In this document: piece after piece, positions 12,365 through 24,396 of the stretch
Position numbering within the stretch: the stretch's first letter is position 1
How the letters are laid out: each line of letters starts with the position of its first letter
Assembly: GCA_016758965.1 (NCBI GenBank)
Contig: JAEPRB010000096.1
Span: forward strand, 1 to 64,000
DNA length: 64,000 nucleotides
DNA from: Circinella minor
Taxonomy: Eukaryota > Mucoromycota > Mucoromycetes > Mucorales > Lichtheimiaceae
Direction of reading: 5' to 3'
Made by a program: the position numbers and the translations under genes
The notes under the pieces: model-generated
Told to the model about the DNA's origin: nothing
The model's input: only the letters and a program-made list of their open reading frames with translations
Database searches by the model: none

Positions 12365-13876
12365 ATGAGTTCTCCTGGTGAACTTGTAACAGATCGTTTC
12401 ACAGTTATCGATTGTGCACAGGCGTTTTCTCGAGGATTAAACACTAAATCCAATAATAACTATCAATTACGAAATGGAGAATTCAATGTATGTCAGCCTT
12501 ATTATACTGCCTCGTCATTAACAACAAAAAACCTTGCTGGACAAAAACGAAAGCGTGGTCATGATAGTGAAGCACATACAGCCGAATGGCACGAAACAAA
12601 TGCAAAACCTTTTTTATCACCTATTTTGTCTGTAATAAAAGAATTAAATTTTCAAAATGAGGATGAACAAAAAGAGGAAGAAGAATTAAATAATGACAAT
12701 GATAATGATCCAGGGGATCCAATCAATTTTCCAAGTTTGATTGAACTGGCACAGGCGTCACAGCGATTCTTTCTCCATGACGAACACGTTGAATTGGATT
12801 TAACTATGGAAGAAGAAAAAGAAGCAACAACGATGGAAATTTTGGATGCGTTCCATAAAGTGATAAGGAATCCTTCTGTTGATTATTGTACAATGCTAAA
12901 GTTAGATAATAGTAATTATTTAATACCACCACGTTCTGCATTTCTTATGAGTGATTTAACAACTGGCATGGCGGATCTTGTATCTTATGGTAATATATAT
13001 ATATATACAGAGAGAGGGTGGTTTGGTATGGATAAAATTAGAATAAGTTACTCATAGTATATATATGTGGATGTGGGAGTCTAATTTATGATCTTTTTTT
13101 TTCATAAAGTGGAACAGGCAGGAAAACGTGACTTAATTGTGATGGATCCACCATGGCCAAATAAAAGTGGTAAGCAAATTATACAATTGGAGCAAGAGAA
13201 ATGAACGAATTCAATAAATATGGGTGTATCATTAAAATCCATCTGTTTTTTTTTGTTAGTACGACGATCATCCAAATATGAAACTCAAGATATTTATGAT
13301 CTATTTCAAATACCTATTCCAGAGTTACTTGCTCCTCAAGGGATGGTTGCAGTATGGGTTACCAACAAACCCAAATTTCGTCGTTTTATCATTGACAAGT
13401 TATTCAAATCTTGGGGATTGCAAGAAGTTGGTATTTGGTATTGGCTCAAGGTGACTACACAAAAAGAACCTGTCATTCCATTCGAATCCCCTCATCGAAA
13501 ACCATATGAACAATTAATATTTGGTATTCGAGCAACAGACATCCATAGCAACAACAAAAACAGTGCTAAAGTATCATTATTACCTCGACAACATGCTATT
13601 ATTAGTGTACCTTGTCGACGACATTCAAGAAAGCCACCCTTGGATATAATATTAAAACCCTATTTGCCTGATGATCCAAAATGTTTAGAATTATTTGCTC
13701 GGTGTTTAACACCAGGTTGGACGAGCTGGGGAAACGAGTGTCTGAAATTTCAGCATGATCGATTTTTTCGCACTATTACTCCTTCTTTTACTACCACTAC
13801 TACTACTACTTTAATAAAAACACACGACAGTGATCACTGCCAAACCAATACCGACAATGGCGGACATAAGCATTAG
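12365..13876 (+). CDS. METTL4: METTL4-like N6-adenine methyltransferase (MT-A70 family)
   Basis: MT-A70 enzymes transfer a methyl group from S-adenosylmethionine to N6 of adenine. METTL4 members act on U2 snRNA or DNA in animals, and early-diverging fungi carry abundant DNA 6mA. Three exons: 12365-12989, 13110-13169, 13260-13876, giving 433 aa. The catalytic DPPW motif is at residues about 221-224, followed by PNKSVRRSSKY, with the NKS split by the second intron; the DPPW..NKS context is the METTL4 signature. Downstream WVTNKPKF, FESPHRKPYE and the Trp-rich ...WGNECLKFQH end match METTL4. The N-terminal half is acidic and variable. A Thr-rich tail after the conserved end overlaps the start of BST1 by 20 bp. 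The first ATG in the open frame (12365) was chosen. Substrate cannot be told from sequence. Confidence 0.92.
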
Positions 13877-16800
13877 AAGCAATAGTCCATCATGGCGTGT
13901 ACTTGGATCCATTGGTTTATTGACATTGATTGTATTAGGATTTATTGTCGATTCTTTTCTTCATCACCAACGCGATGTTCAATCTTGTGCCATGTCATAT
14001 TCGCGACCCTCTTATATACCTATTACACCTGGACCTAATTCTCGTCTTGCAAATAAATACTCACTTTATCTATTTCGTGAAACTGTTTACGATAAACCAA
14101 ATGAGGTAACATATATATTTGTATTAATAAAATGAGGAAAAGCATTATTATCAATCATAATAGATAAAATTGACACATTATTTATTATATTTACCACGAA
14201 AAACAAGTCGAAAAGTGTTCCTGCTTTATTTATTCCTGGTCATGCAGGTAGTTACAAGCAAGTTAGATCTATTGCTGCCACATCCTCTTCTTATTATAAA
14301 CAAAAAAAATTAAATGGTGAAAGAATCGACTATTTTACGGGTAAGTCATTTATATATTATTAAATCCAGTTTTCTTTGTCTTGCTTGATAATTATGCTTA
14401 TATTTTCAAATTTAAATTTTTTTCTAAAAAAAAAAAAAAAGTCGACCTAAATGAAGAATTTTCAGCAATAAGTGGACAATTACTTTTCGATCAAGCAGAA
14501 TACCTTAACGATGCTATTGAAAAGATATTATCGTTATATGATTCATCGAAAACTTCATCCGTACTTATTGTTGGCCATTCTATGGGGGGTATTGTTGCTC
14601 GATTGATGTTAACATTACCTAATTACCGACCTAATACGATTAATACAATTTTGACACTTGCAACACCTCATACTATGCCACCCATCGTATTAGGGCCGAA
14701 AATGACACGAGTATATGATCAAATTAGTTTTTCATCGACAGTTTTTAACAACAATAACAAAAATATTACATTGATATCACTTGCAGGCGGTACATCTGAT
14801 AGTATTGTTAATTCTGATTCAGCTATATTACCCGCCAGTAAAGAAAGATTGACAGCATTTTCAACAGCAATTCCAAAAGTATGGACATCATGTGATCATA
14901 TGGCTATTTTATGGTGTAATCAACTTGTTCGCGTGGTTGCAGCAGCTCTAGTGGACAGTGTACAACAACAGCAACAATCTCAGTATCTTATTAAGCCAAT
15001 TCAAATATTCGAACAACACTTTATTCATCCATCTTTGAACTTTCCTCGTCTTCCAGGTAAATATATACATATAGATAAGGAATAATTTTACCTCGATGTA
15101 AATTTTACTTTTAAGAATATTTATATGTTTATTAACTTATCTAACTGCTTTTTCCTAAAAAAAATAGTTGACAAGCCCATAGTGAAAAAAGCGACTGAAA
15201 TACTATTCAAGAATTTAGATATCACGTCAGATATACCCCAATTGACTGTATTATCAATTCCTGAAGATCGTATTGGCAACGCCTTAGTATTCGATTTGAT
15301 TACCAATGATTCAAAAGGATCTGTACGTGTCTTTTTATGCAAAGGTTCAAAGTGCACTACAGATATTACTTCTATGGCAAAACTATTACCTTCTTCAACA
15401 TCTGGGGATTATCACGCTGCCTATCACGGAAAACACCCATTTAGGTTTTTACACTTGGAACAGCAACATATGGAAGATTATGATCATGTGGGTGTATGGC
15501 GGTATGAAAAAAACAACCCACAAACATTTATTGCGGCAAGAATAGATCAAGAATCAACTACAAATATCATTGTCAATAAATCAAATTGGGATTTAGTCAC
15601 ACAAAATGGAGTTTCATTTAATATCACTGCTCCTCAACTTTATATGACTGTTCAATTTCCAAAAATTAGCAATCCACTATTGACTTATAAGCTTACGTTA
15701 CAATGGATCAAAGATTTAAACGATCATCAAGAAGAACAAGAATTTCTGTTTGCACCGATAGTACAGCAAAACATAGGTGGCGAAAGCAAGTATCACGTTG
15801 GATTGGATGAAGACAACGTTTCCATAGATATTAATTTTCATGCGTCAGGTGATGATAATGATACAAACTTTTTCCAACTACAATTCTGGAAATTACCTGG
15901 GAAGGTTCATGGTAGGGGACATTTGCAGATTGACTGGTACGGCAGTTTGGGAAAAATTGTACTTCGTCATGGTCCATCTGTGGTTATGTTTTCGTTTATT
16001 ATGGCTCTAGTTGTAGTAGCAAATGGTAATGTATTCATAATTGTTTTTTCTTTTTTTTTTTATGGGCTTTATTGGTTTAGACTTGTGTTTGTGGACGAAC
16101 AGAGTAACTGATACCTTTAAATTTTTTTTTTTAGAAAATATGAACTTTATAAACCCACTTTTTGGTCTTGTAACACTGACAAGTATATCTAGTTTGGTCT
16201 TTGGTGTCCCTCATGGATTTACATTCTGGTGGCTACCAAGTGTGTTCCTTTGCCTTGGTGCTGGTGTATTATCTTTGATTTGGATTATTGTCTATACCTT
16301 GGCGTGCATTTTACGCATTTTTATTTCCAGACGACTAGCATCTTACATGACAAGCATGCCTATAAAGAGATTAATTCTGACTTGTTCACTGGCTTCCATT
16401 CGTATTATTCCTGTACTTGTCATTATTACCATCATTTATATATATTGGCTTTTTATTGTAGCCGCAGGGTCCAATAATTGTACTATTAATCATAACAATA
16501 AGGTAAAGGATTACATACTATTCTTACTATTTTTTATTATCTTTACGAACATATCATTGTATACTAAAACTCTATTGAATCAACACCATATGAATTTTAG
16601 ATTATTCTCATGTTCTTTTCATCCCTTTTACCTTATGTTATTCCTGAAGTTGTCGTTTATATTCGGGATTTAATTGTTGTCGGTTGGAAAATGCCTCTAT
16701 TGTCTTTGGTATCTGTCTTAGATGATATTCCAATGCTTAGTATAGTTTTGATTTTGGTGACTTGTACTCATGATATACTATCAAGGTAAGATATGTCAAA

Positions 16801-17015
16801 TTTTGATTTTTTTTATTACGAAAAAGAAATAGAATGCCAGAAACTTATCTTTAGTTACATAATCGTTATATTATCATTATACTAGTCGCCAAGCTAAATG
16901 TGTATTATACGTCGCTATTATTTACTATACTCTGTTTGGATACACACAACCTTATCCATTACATATACTTATTCAGAAATACATAAGTGCTTCTGTACAT
17001 GGTAGTGATAATTGA
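13857..17015 (+). CDS. BST1: GPI inositol-deacylase (PGAP1/Bst1)
   Basis: PGAP1/Bst1 is an ER membrane lipase that removes the acyl chain from the inositol of GPI anchors, allowing anchored proteins to leave the ER. Seven exons: 13857-14105, 14208-14340, 14442-15056, 15168-16025, 16135-16502, 16601-16785, 16886-17015; all phases agree, giving 845 aa. After an N-terminal membrane anchor (about residues 14-35) come [26 protein letters not shown] and the lipase elbow GHSMGG with Ser174. A long luminal region follows, then several hydrophobic helices at the C-terminus ([11 protein letters not shown], then [16 protein letters not shown]), as in the family. The start ATG lies inside the last codons of METTL4. 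A decayed copy begins near 62930. Confidence 0.93.
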
Positions 17016-17949
17016 AACTAATGAGATTTCCCAGATGTACACTCTTAATTGTATTTGTACGATGAAGGAATAATATATAAGATTTAGACTAAATATGCTT
17101 ATATTTATTTGTAAATATTTTTTGACAATCAATACACATTTTGGTTGTTTAATATCAATTTTTCAGTGCTTAATAATCATATTAACTAACAAAATATTGT
17201 ACTGTTTATTAATAAATTTCACCACTATAAAGAATTATATTAACAAACCTAAAAATTATATTTGTCTCCTTCCAAGAACTATATTTTTAAACACAAAACA
17301 CTGTAACATATCATACTCTCGATTTTTTTTTTAAAAAAAAAATAGCTTGTTTTGTTGATCCATGTTTCAATTACTTGAAGTATACAAGTACCATCTTGTT
17401 GACTCTAATATATATATATATATTGGCTGATTTGCCCAAAACAAATACGTATCCTCTATGATTTACTTTGTAAAATAATTATATTACATTCATAGCATAC
17501 TGTGACAAAGAATCTCCTAAAAAAATAAGTACTTGGAAAATTTTACAATGTTCCTCATTCAGTTATTATTCCTTTCCGAGGAATCAATATAATGTCATGG
17601 CAAAAAAATAGTGTTATTAGAAAAATTATTGATTGTCATTTTATCTTATCCATGCTCGCATACCATCATCCTTATTTCCTCAGTCAACGTTGTGGACCTG
17701 GATTGTAACATTATAATACTAACAACCACATATATATGATCGACCATCAAAAGATACCAATTTGACCAGATCATTACTTCTCTTTTGTACCATATAACAT
17801 GTACCATCACTCTATTTGATAGTAGAAACCATGATTAACGTGTTCCGATCCAATGTTGTTGTAAGGATTTATGTTTTATCATTATTTTTTTATCTTTTAT
17901 ATCTTCTACAATATCCGATAGTTTTACCCGATCATTCAATAACAAAAAC
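17016..17949. other. AT-rich interval between BST1 and the satellite
   Basis: About 0.9 kb of AT-rich sequence with a (TA)n run near 17410. No gene or structured RNA seen. Confidence 0.6.
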
Positions 17950-19365
17950 GACATTTCCCTCCAGAAAAAAGATATACCACTGCTATAAAAAAGATATGAC
18001 ACCTCCGAAAAAAGATATGACACCTCCAGAAAAAAGATATGTCCCTCTGTAAAAAAGATATGACCCTCTTAAAAAAGATATAACACCTCAGAAAAAAGAT
18101 ATGACACCTCAGAAAACAGATATGACACTTCAGAAAAAAGATATGACACCTCCAGAAAAAAAGATATGTCCCCGCTAAAAATTATATTACCCTCTGAAAA
18201 AAAGATATGACACCTCAGAAAAAAGATATGTCCCTCCAGAAAAAAGATATGTCCCCGCTAAAAATTATATGACCCTCTGAAAAAAAGATATGACACCTCA
18301 GAAAAAAGATATGACACCTCAGAAAAAAGATATGACACCTCAGAAAAAAGATGACACCTCAGAAAAAAGATATGTCCCTCCAGAAAAAAGATATGACCCT
18401 CAGAAAAAAGATATGTCCCCGCTATAAAAAAGATATGACCCTTCAGAAAAAAGATATGACACCTCAGAAAAAAGATATGACACCTCAGAAAAAAAATATG
18501 TCCCTCCAGAAAAAAGATATGACATCTCAGAAAAAAGATATGACACCTCTTAAAAAAAGATATGACACCTCAGAAAAAAGATATGTCCCCTCAGAAAAAA
18601 GATATGTCCCCGCTAAAAATTATATGACCCTCTGAAAAAAAGATATGACACCTCAGAAAAAAGATATGACACCTCAGAAAAAAGATATGACCCTCAGAAA
18701 AAACATATGTCCCTCCAGAAAAAACATATGTCCCTCCAGAAAAAACATATGACACCTCAGAAAAAAGATATGTCCCTCTGAAAAAAAGATATGTCCCTGC
18801 TAAAAATTATATGACCCTCTGAAAAAAAGATATGACACCTCAGAAAAAAGATATGACACCTCAGAAAAAAGATATGACACCTCAGAAAAAAGATATGACA
18901 CCTCCAGAAAAAAAGATATGACACCTCAGAAAAAAGATATGACACCTCCACAAAAAAGATATGTCCCCGCTAAAAATTATATGACCCTCTGAAAAAAAGA
19001 TATGACACTTCAGAAAAAAGATATGTCCCTCTGAAAAAAAGATATGACACCTCAGAAAAAAGATATGTCCCTCCAGAAAAAACATATGTCCCTCCAGAAA
19101 AAACATATGACACCTCAGAAAAAACATATGTCCCTCTGAAAAAAGATATGTCCCCGCTAAAAATTATATGACCCTCTGAAAAAAAGATATGACACTTCAG
19201 AAAAAAGATATGTCCTCCAGAAAAAAGATATGTCCTCCAGAAAAAACATATGTCCCTCCAGAAAAAACATATGTCCCTCCAGAAAAAACATATGTCCCTC
19301 CAGAAAAAACATATGTCCCTCCAGAAAAAACATATGTCCCTCCAGAAAAAACATATGAGTGTTTG
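17950..19365. repeat. 21-bp satellite array, right copy
   Basis: Same family and same orientation as the array at 1-703, with room for roughly 65 units. The variant GTCCCCGCTAAAAATTATATGACCC appears irregularly (about 18168, 18249, 18607, 18796, 18961, 19149), giving a loose higher-order pattern. The right edge (19247-19352) is five identical units of CATATGTCCCTCCAGAAAAAA. Apparent open frames here are repeat by-products. Confidence 0.95.
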
Positions 19366-20621
19366 TAATAAAGATACAAAATGTTCTGCTAAAAAAAGAT
19401 ATTCTTTTTATTTGGTCAAGTGCTTTGAATACGTATAAATCAATAATAATATAGCAATGCGCACCTGATAGAGTTCATATAGCATTTTTAGCCATCTGGA
19501 GTGATAGCCGTAGGCCAGATGGATATCAATTTGGTGGATATTCAATCGTTTGAATTGATAGTGTCTGTACATGGAATCAATATAATTATTATGATAACCC
19601 TGATTCACGTACACCTTCCTTATTGTTGGTTATTATATATACATTGTTTAAAAAGAAGAACATGAACTAGGGATAATATAAAAAAAAATAGTTCATGCAT
19701 GCTTTTTATTAATTTTATTTATTTTTTATTGTATATTAGGCTTCGAGAGATGCGCTCCGTAAATTCCGGAAGCATAAACCGCTTTTTATCGCTACAATAG
19801 ATCATGACGTGGTCAACTGTAAGGTACCTCAACTACGTACGTAATGAATCCCGAAAATTGGGGTAAGATAGTTTCTATTATTATTATCTATTATCTATTA
19901 TCTTGGAAAATCTATATTAATATATTTTTCAAAAAAAAAATTACAAGGCATGTAATATATAAAAAAAATAGTTGAGATCTTCTGGTATAAAAAAAGGAAA
20001 CCAATTGATTTCATCGATTCATAAAATAGTAAAAAAAAGTTTTTGTTTTTTTTATGTATACACAAAACAAATATAGTTTTAGTTTTCAATTGAAATAAAC
20101 ATGTAAGATTGTCGATCTTTTTTTATTACACCAAAAAAAAAAGGGGAATCATCAGCGAAAAAAAATATCATCCATGAATATTAAAGATGTTTATCTCGAA
20201 ATTAAAAAACACAATTTATGATTAATAAAAGATGATACATCATTATACAGTACAGTACATATAGAAGTCATTTTTTATCTATTAATTGCCATGACAATAG
20301 TTTGAAGAAGAAATTATCCATTACAAGACAGAATATCATTATAATCCGAGTCTGAATCTACTGCAACAGCTTGGATCTCTTATTTAACTTCATTGGCCTT
20401 GGCTGATCACAAGTGGGATGTTGTATTATTTTATGTACTTGCTGTCTTTTGAAGTTATCTAAAATGATCCTCTCTGTGCCCTTATCTCCAAGCCTTTCAC
20501 CCCTTCATTATAAATAAAAACACTACTCAGATCTTTTTAGTTAAGGTATATATAAGATTCATTCTTTTTTATTAACTATTTCATGAAAGTACAATATACT
20601 ACAACATATCGATACCACGTG
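19366..20621. other. intergenic stretch with possible exon relics
   Basis: Mostly AT-rich, but on the minus strand two pieces look like coding sequence. One at about 19850-19742 follows a TAG and reads LRYLTVDHVMIYCSDKKRF. Another at about 19614-19447 reads YVNQGYHNNYIDSMYRHYQF and ends at a possible GTGCGC donor. No start, no further exons and no recognised family. Confidence 0.3.
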
Positions 20622-23600
20622 CTAAGACGATGCTGTCACTTTGGAATTTTCTTGATCTACTACTACTGATTGATCACCGCGGTCTGTTATACACGCTATA
20701 TAATCGGTCGTGGCCATACGTAATACTTGCCGAAAGAATGCCATTTCTGCTGGGAGCTCCGTATACGAAGTATATCTTTCAACTTTTTCAACGGGGGATA
20801 ACTCTAATGTATCGTAATTGTCCTTAATCACCGCTATAGAAAAAAGATGTAAATACCATATGATATAATTATTACATATATCGTTTAATTTTTTTGCACT
20901 AGTTGTTGTATTTGTTTATTATTATTACCCATCACTTTTTCAGGAGTAAGGAACGTTCGCCCATTACTTGATTGCCATTCTTCCAATACCGGATTGAAAT
21001 GATTACAAACCATTTTGATGTTTTCAAAATCAGAATAAGCTAACGTGGGTGATCTGTCTGGCGGTGATTTTCGAGTTGTAGTTCGGCTGACTATATATAT
21101 ATATATATAATTGTTTGGTTTAATAAAATGATGTTGATAATTAATTTACAGCGAGCTTATAGACATCGAGCAAAAATAAAATATTTATTAATAATTTTAC
21201 CATGTTTTGCCAGTACCATAAAATCATCACTGGCTCGTATAATCTCATAGTATAACGTGTCATAACTCAATACGTCCGGTAGGAATTCTTCACCATGACT
21301 TAAGCTCAAATTGAAAATATTCATCATCTATATATTGTTGTACATACACCAAATAATTTCCATATATCGTCATTCCGTATAAGTATTTTTTAAATACTAG
21401 AATATATATTTCAAATAAGAAAAAAAAATAGCATACCGATGAAATGTAAGCATCAAAGTCATCTCGTGTCTTCAATTCTTCTAAATGGCTTACAGTAAAA
21501 TGAAGTGTTGCTGTTAAGGTAGACCATAGCTCAGACCAATGGTATTCTAAACGTTCTTGAGTATAATTTTTCAGGTATAGTAAAATCCGGTGCATAATAA
21601 AAAATGCAACCCTTTATAGTTATCATTATTAATTGTACAAAAATTATTCAAACAAGGCTTCAAATGATTATCGTGCGATACATTAATGATGGTTAAAACA
21701 CATACTGCTTCTTTTTACTTACTTGTACGTAACAAGATCCAGTTTTTTTCGAATATTATATTTCAGAAATATCAGCAGTACATCTAAAATGACACAAAAT
21801 AAAGATCTTGGCTTTTTTACTAAAGGTAGAGGAGTTGGTCGCTAATAATGATTAAAAAATATGTAAGCAAAGAATAATGCAACAGAAGATGTTAACAACA
21901 AAGACGATTTATAATTATTTTTACCTGACGACACAATCGAACATTAATTTGTGTTTCTTCTTTTGCAATATATTTTAATACTGAATAATTTTCACAAAGA
22001 CATAACAGAATCAAAAGTATTAAACGTGTGTAAATATATGACCGAGAATTACGATTATGTTGAAAAAGATAAGAGCTATATGAAATAAGTTCTGCCAAAG
22101 GATTATTATCTTGCTTTTCCTCAGAATGCAGAGTACAGATATGTAATAAGGCGGTGATAAAATGAGGGTTTGAACTGATCAAGTCGTATAACACAAGAAA
22201 TAATGCTGACTCATAAGGTGGTCTAAAATAAAAAAGAATTAATAGGTCATTTTTGTTAGATAATGCCGATTTATGTAGTTTCGATACGAAAAAAAAATCT
22301 TAAATACAAATATGACATTTACAAGTTAGCAGCTGATTCCAAGTTATCAATATCAATGGCAGCAGATGAGTTTGAAGCAGGACCCGAGAACCAGCTCGTC
22401 ATGTAAGATACAATTGATTTTGTCACTGTTTGTTCATCATCCTTAAGTTCAATATATCGGCTATACGTAACAAAAAAATACACAGCCTTATCAGGATAAT
22501 TCTTTTTCTCATAATTAAGTTTCCTCTTACCTGGTCATGGATGGCAACAAATTTGCATATAACATGACAAGTGCCTAATTAATAAGTGTAATCATTTGGT
22601 AAGTTGTCGTCATAACCAGAAACCTCCCTCCTCCCCTATTCTTTTTAGCATTTCACTTTAACTAACCTCTAACACTCGGGTATCTTTGCAACGAGATAAT
22701 CGGGTTGAGTATGGATTACGAATTTCAGATTTGCTATAATTTGCCAGCATGCCCCAAAGAGCAACGGTGTCCAATAATTCATTTTGTGCAACATCCTTGA
22801 CAACAAGAATCTAATATTACCAAGTGATTTGTTCATCAGTTAGGTACGTTACATAAAAAAATATGGGAAAAACCGCACTAACCTGAATGAAGGTGTCTGA
22901 TAAATCATTTTGCATGAAATATCTATTTTAGAAAAAAAAAACGTATTTATTAATACCGACCTCGATAGTTGTCCTGGAAATGAATAACACCTTTTACCAA
23001 ATTTATAATATTATCTTTACCCATTCAAATGATTCTGATTCACATTATCGTTGCCTGCTGATAATATAATTGCCAATTTTAAAGCTTGTGAACGACTTGC
23101 TGGATCCAATAATCGCTCACCAATAGCTTGGACGAGGGAACCAAACATTGTATTAGCATGATCCAACCCAGTCAATAGTTGGATTATATTAAAATGACTC
23201 AGTCGTTTTTTTAAAAACAACTGTCGGACCAGACAAGCCAATAATTCCATAGCGTGTAGTTGTCGAGCGCGATCGTGTACATCAGCAGTACTATGTTGTT
23301 TAATATAACCGAGACTTGCTTCAAATAGTTGATGAAGATTATCTTTCACGTCCAGCAAAGTTTCTTCTGAAGTAGTTTGGAGAAGGTTGTTTAAGAATGA
23401 AACATTGACAGGTAACATAAAATAAGCATCCCAGAATCGGATGGGATCAGTAACGTGTGATTTATCCCCCTATTATATTAGTTTTATTGTTGTTGGAATT
23501 ATTATTGTTGTCAGGTCAAAAATAAGAGTAGCTTCAACGGCCACATTTCTTAATGTCATTTTTTCATTTTATAAATGTCAATTGCATTTGTACCTTGAAT

Positions 23601-23659
23601 AAATTCTCGGTAAGTTCAACCGACTTCTCTTTCCATTTCATAGGACCACGCTTTTGCAT
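20622..23659 (-). CDS. ARMH3: ARMH3/C10orf76 homologue (armadillo-like PI4K regulator)
   Basis: Human ARMH3 is a Golgi-associated helical-repeat protein that binds PI 4-kinase IIIbeta and acts with GBF1. Twelve exons on the minus strand: 23659-23594, 23469-23021, 22922-22883, 22810-22667, 22574-22531, 22460-22323, 22222-21925, 21841-21723, 21611-21437, 21327-21201, 21090-20929, 20833-20622; all phases agree, giving 657 aa against 689 in human. Family landmarks: FWDAYFMLPVNVSFL near the start, a YHWSELWSTL block (human YTWRELWSAL), FLPDVLSYDTLYYEIIR, and the end block DNYDTLEL...ERYTSY. Helix-rich throughout, no enzymatic motif. The start ATG (MQKRGPMKWKEK) aligns with the human N-terminus. 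It lies just downstream of EFR3 on the same strand and can be joined to it in frame by splicing (see findings). Confidence 0.88.
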
Positions 23660-24396
23660 ATTGTGTATATGAAAACGAATAAAAAGACCTCGTGCTCCTG
23701 CTTTTTTTTTTTTTTTTTGCTCGGCCGCTTCTTTTTTTTTCGAATTTCCACTAATTCGAAAATAATAACAGCCTGTGGATATAAGTCTTTAGAATGGTAT
23801 TGAACTCGGACAAGAACTTACTTTTATCCATCAAACTAAATCATAATATAGCGAACCAAGTAATATCTTGAAATTAATACCTGTTTAGGGTGTCAATAGC
23901 TATCCGAATGGGAAAATATTATACACTGTATTTGAAGCTGAAATTCATCAACATGATCTGGATACCACTATGTGAAAAAGTTGGATATTTAAGATTTAAA
24001 ACAGACATCCTATACATCATTAAATTTTATGATGATGCTCTTAGTGAAATGATATGATTCTCAAAGTAAATGATACCATCAATTGATCGATTATCTTTGT
24101 TTTAACAGAAAAGGCTAAAATATCAAGAGCACACTATTTTATTTTTGTGTCACCGTTAAAACTAAAAAAAAAATTGGATTAATGCTTAAATTAGGATTTT
24201 TTATGCATGTAAGTTCTAACATAGGATAATGGGATTAAAAAAAGTCTATTTAATGCATATGTATATGATATAGTGTGTAATTTATTTCCATTCTTTATAT
24301 GGAGGGTTTACGAGTGATTGTGTACTAGATAAAAGTCAAAATATTAAATATACATTAATTATCCAGCCAAATATATATAAGTTTGTAGTATCAAAC
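23660..24396. promoter_or_regulatory. EFR3-ARMH3 interval (possible promoter or long intron)
   Basis: 737 bp between the EFR3 stop and the ARMH3 start. It may hold the ARMH3 promoter. On the minus strand it also contains an acceptor TAG ending at 23751, followed by 91 nt open into ARMH3 and rich in AAA codons (poly-T at 23702-23718 and 23732-23740 on the plus strand). Confidence 0.4.

Noticed and set aside
13830..13856. Upstream in-frame extension of BST1
   Set aside because: It begins with GTG; the first ATG in frame is 13857.
18351..19438. Several 60-95-codon frames with KKDMTPQ or MFFLEGH repeats
   Set aside because: Same satellite artefact on both strands.
23594..23750. Treating EFR3 and ARMH3 as one obligatory gene
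   Set aside because: EFR3 ends at a normal family length with a stop, and ARMH3 has an ATG aligning with the human start; the fusion is reported only as a possible splice form.
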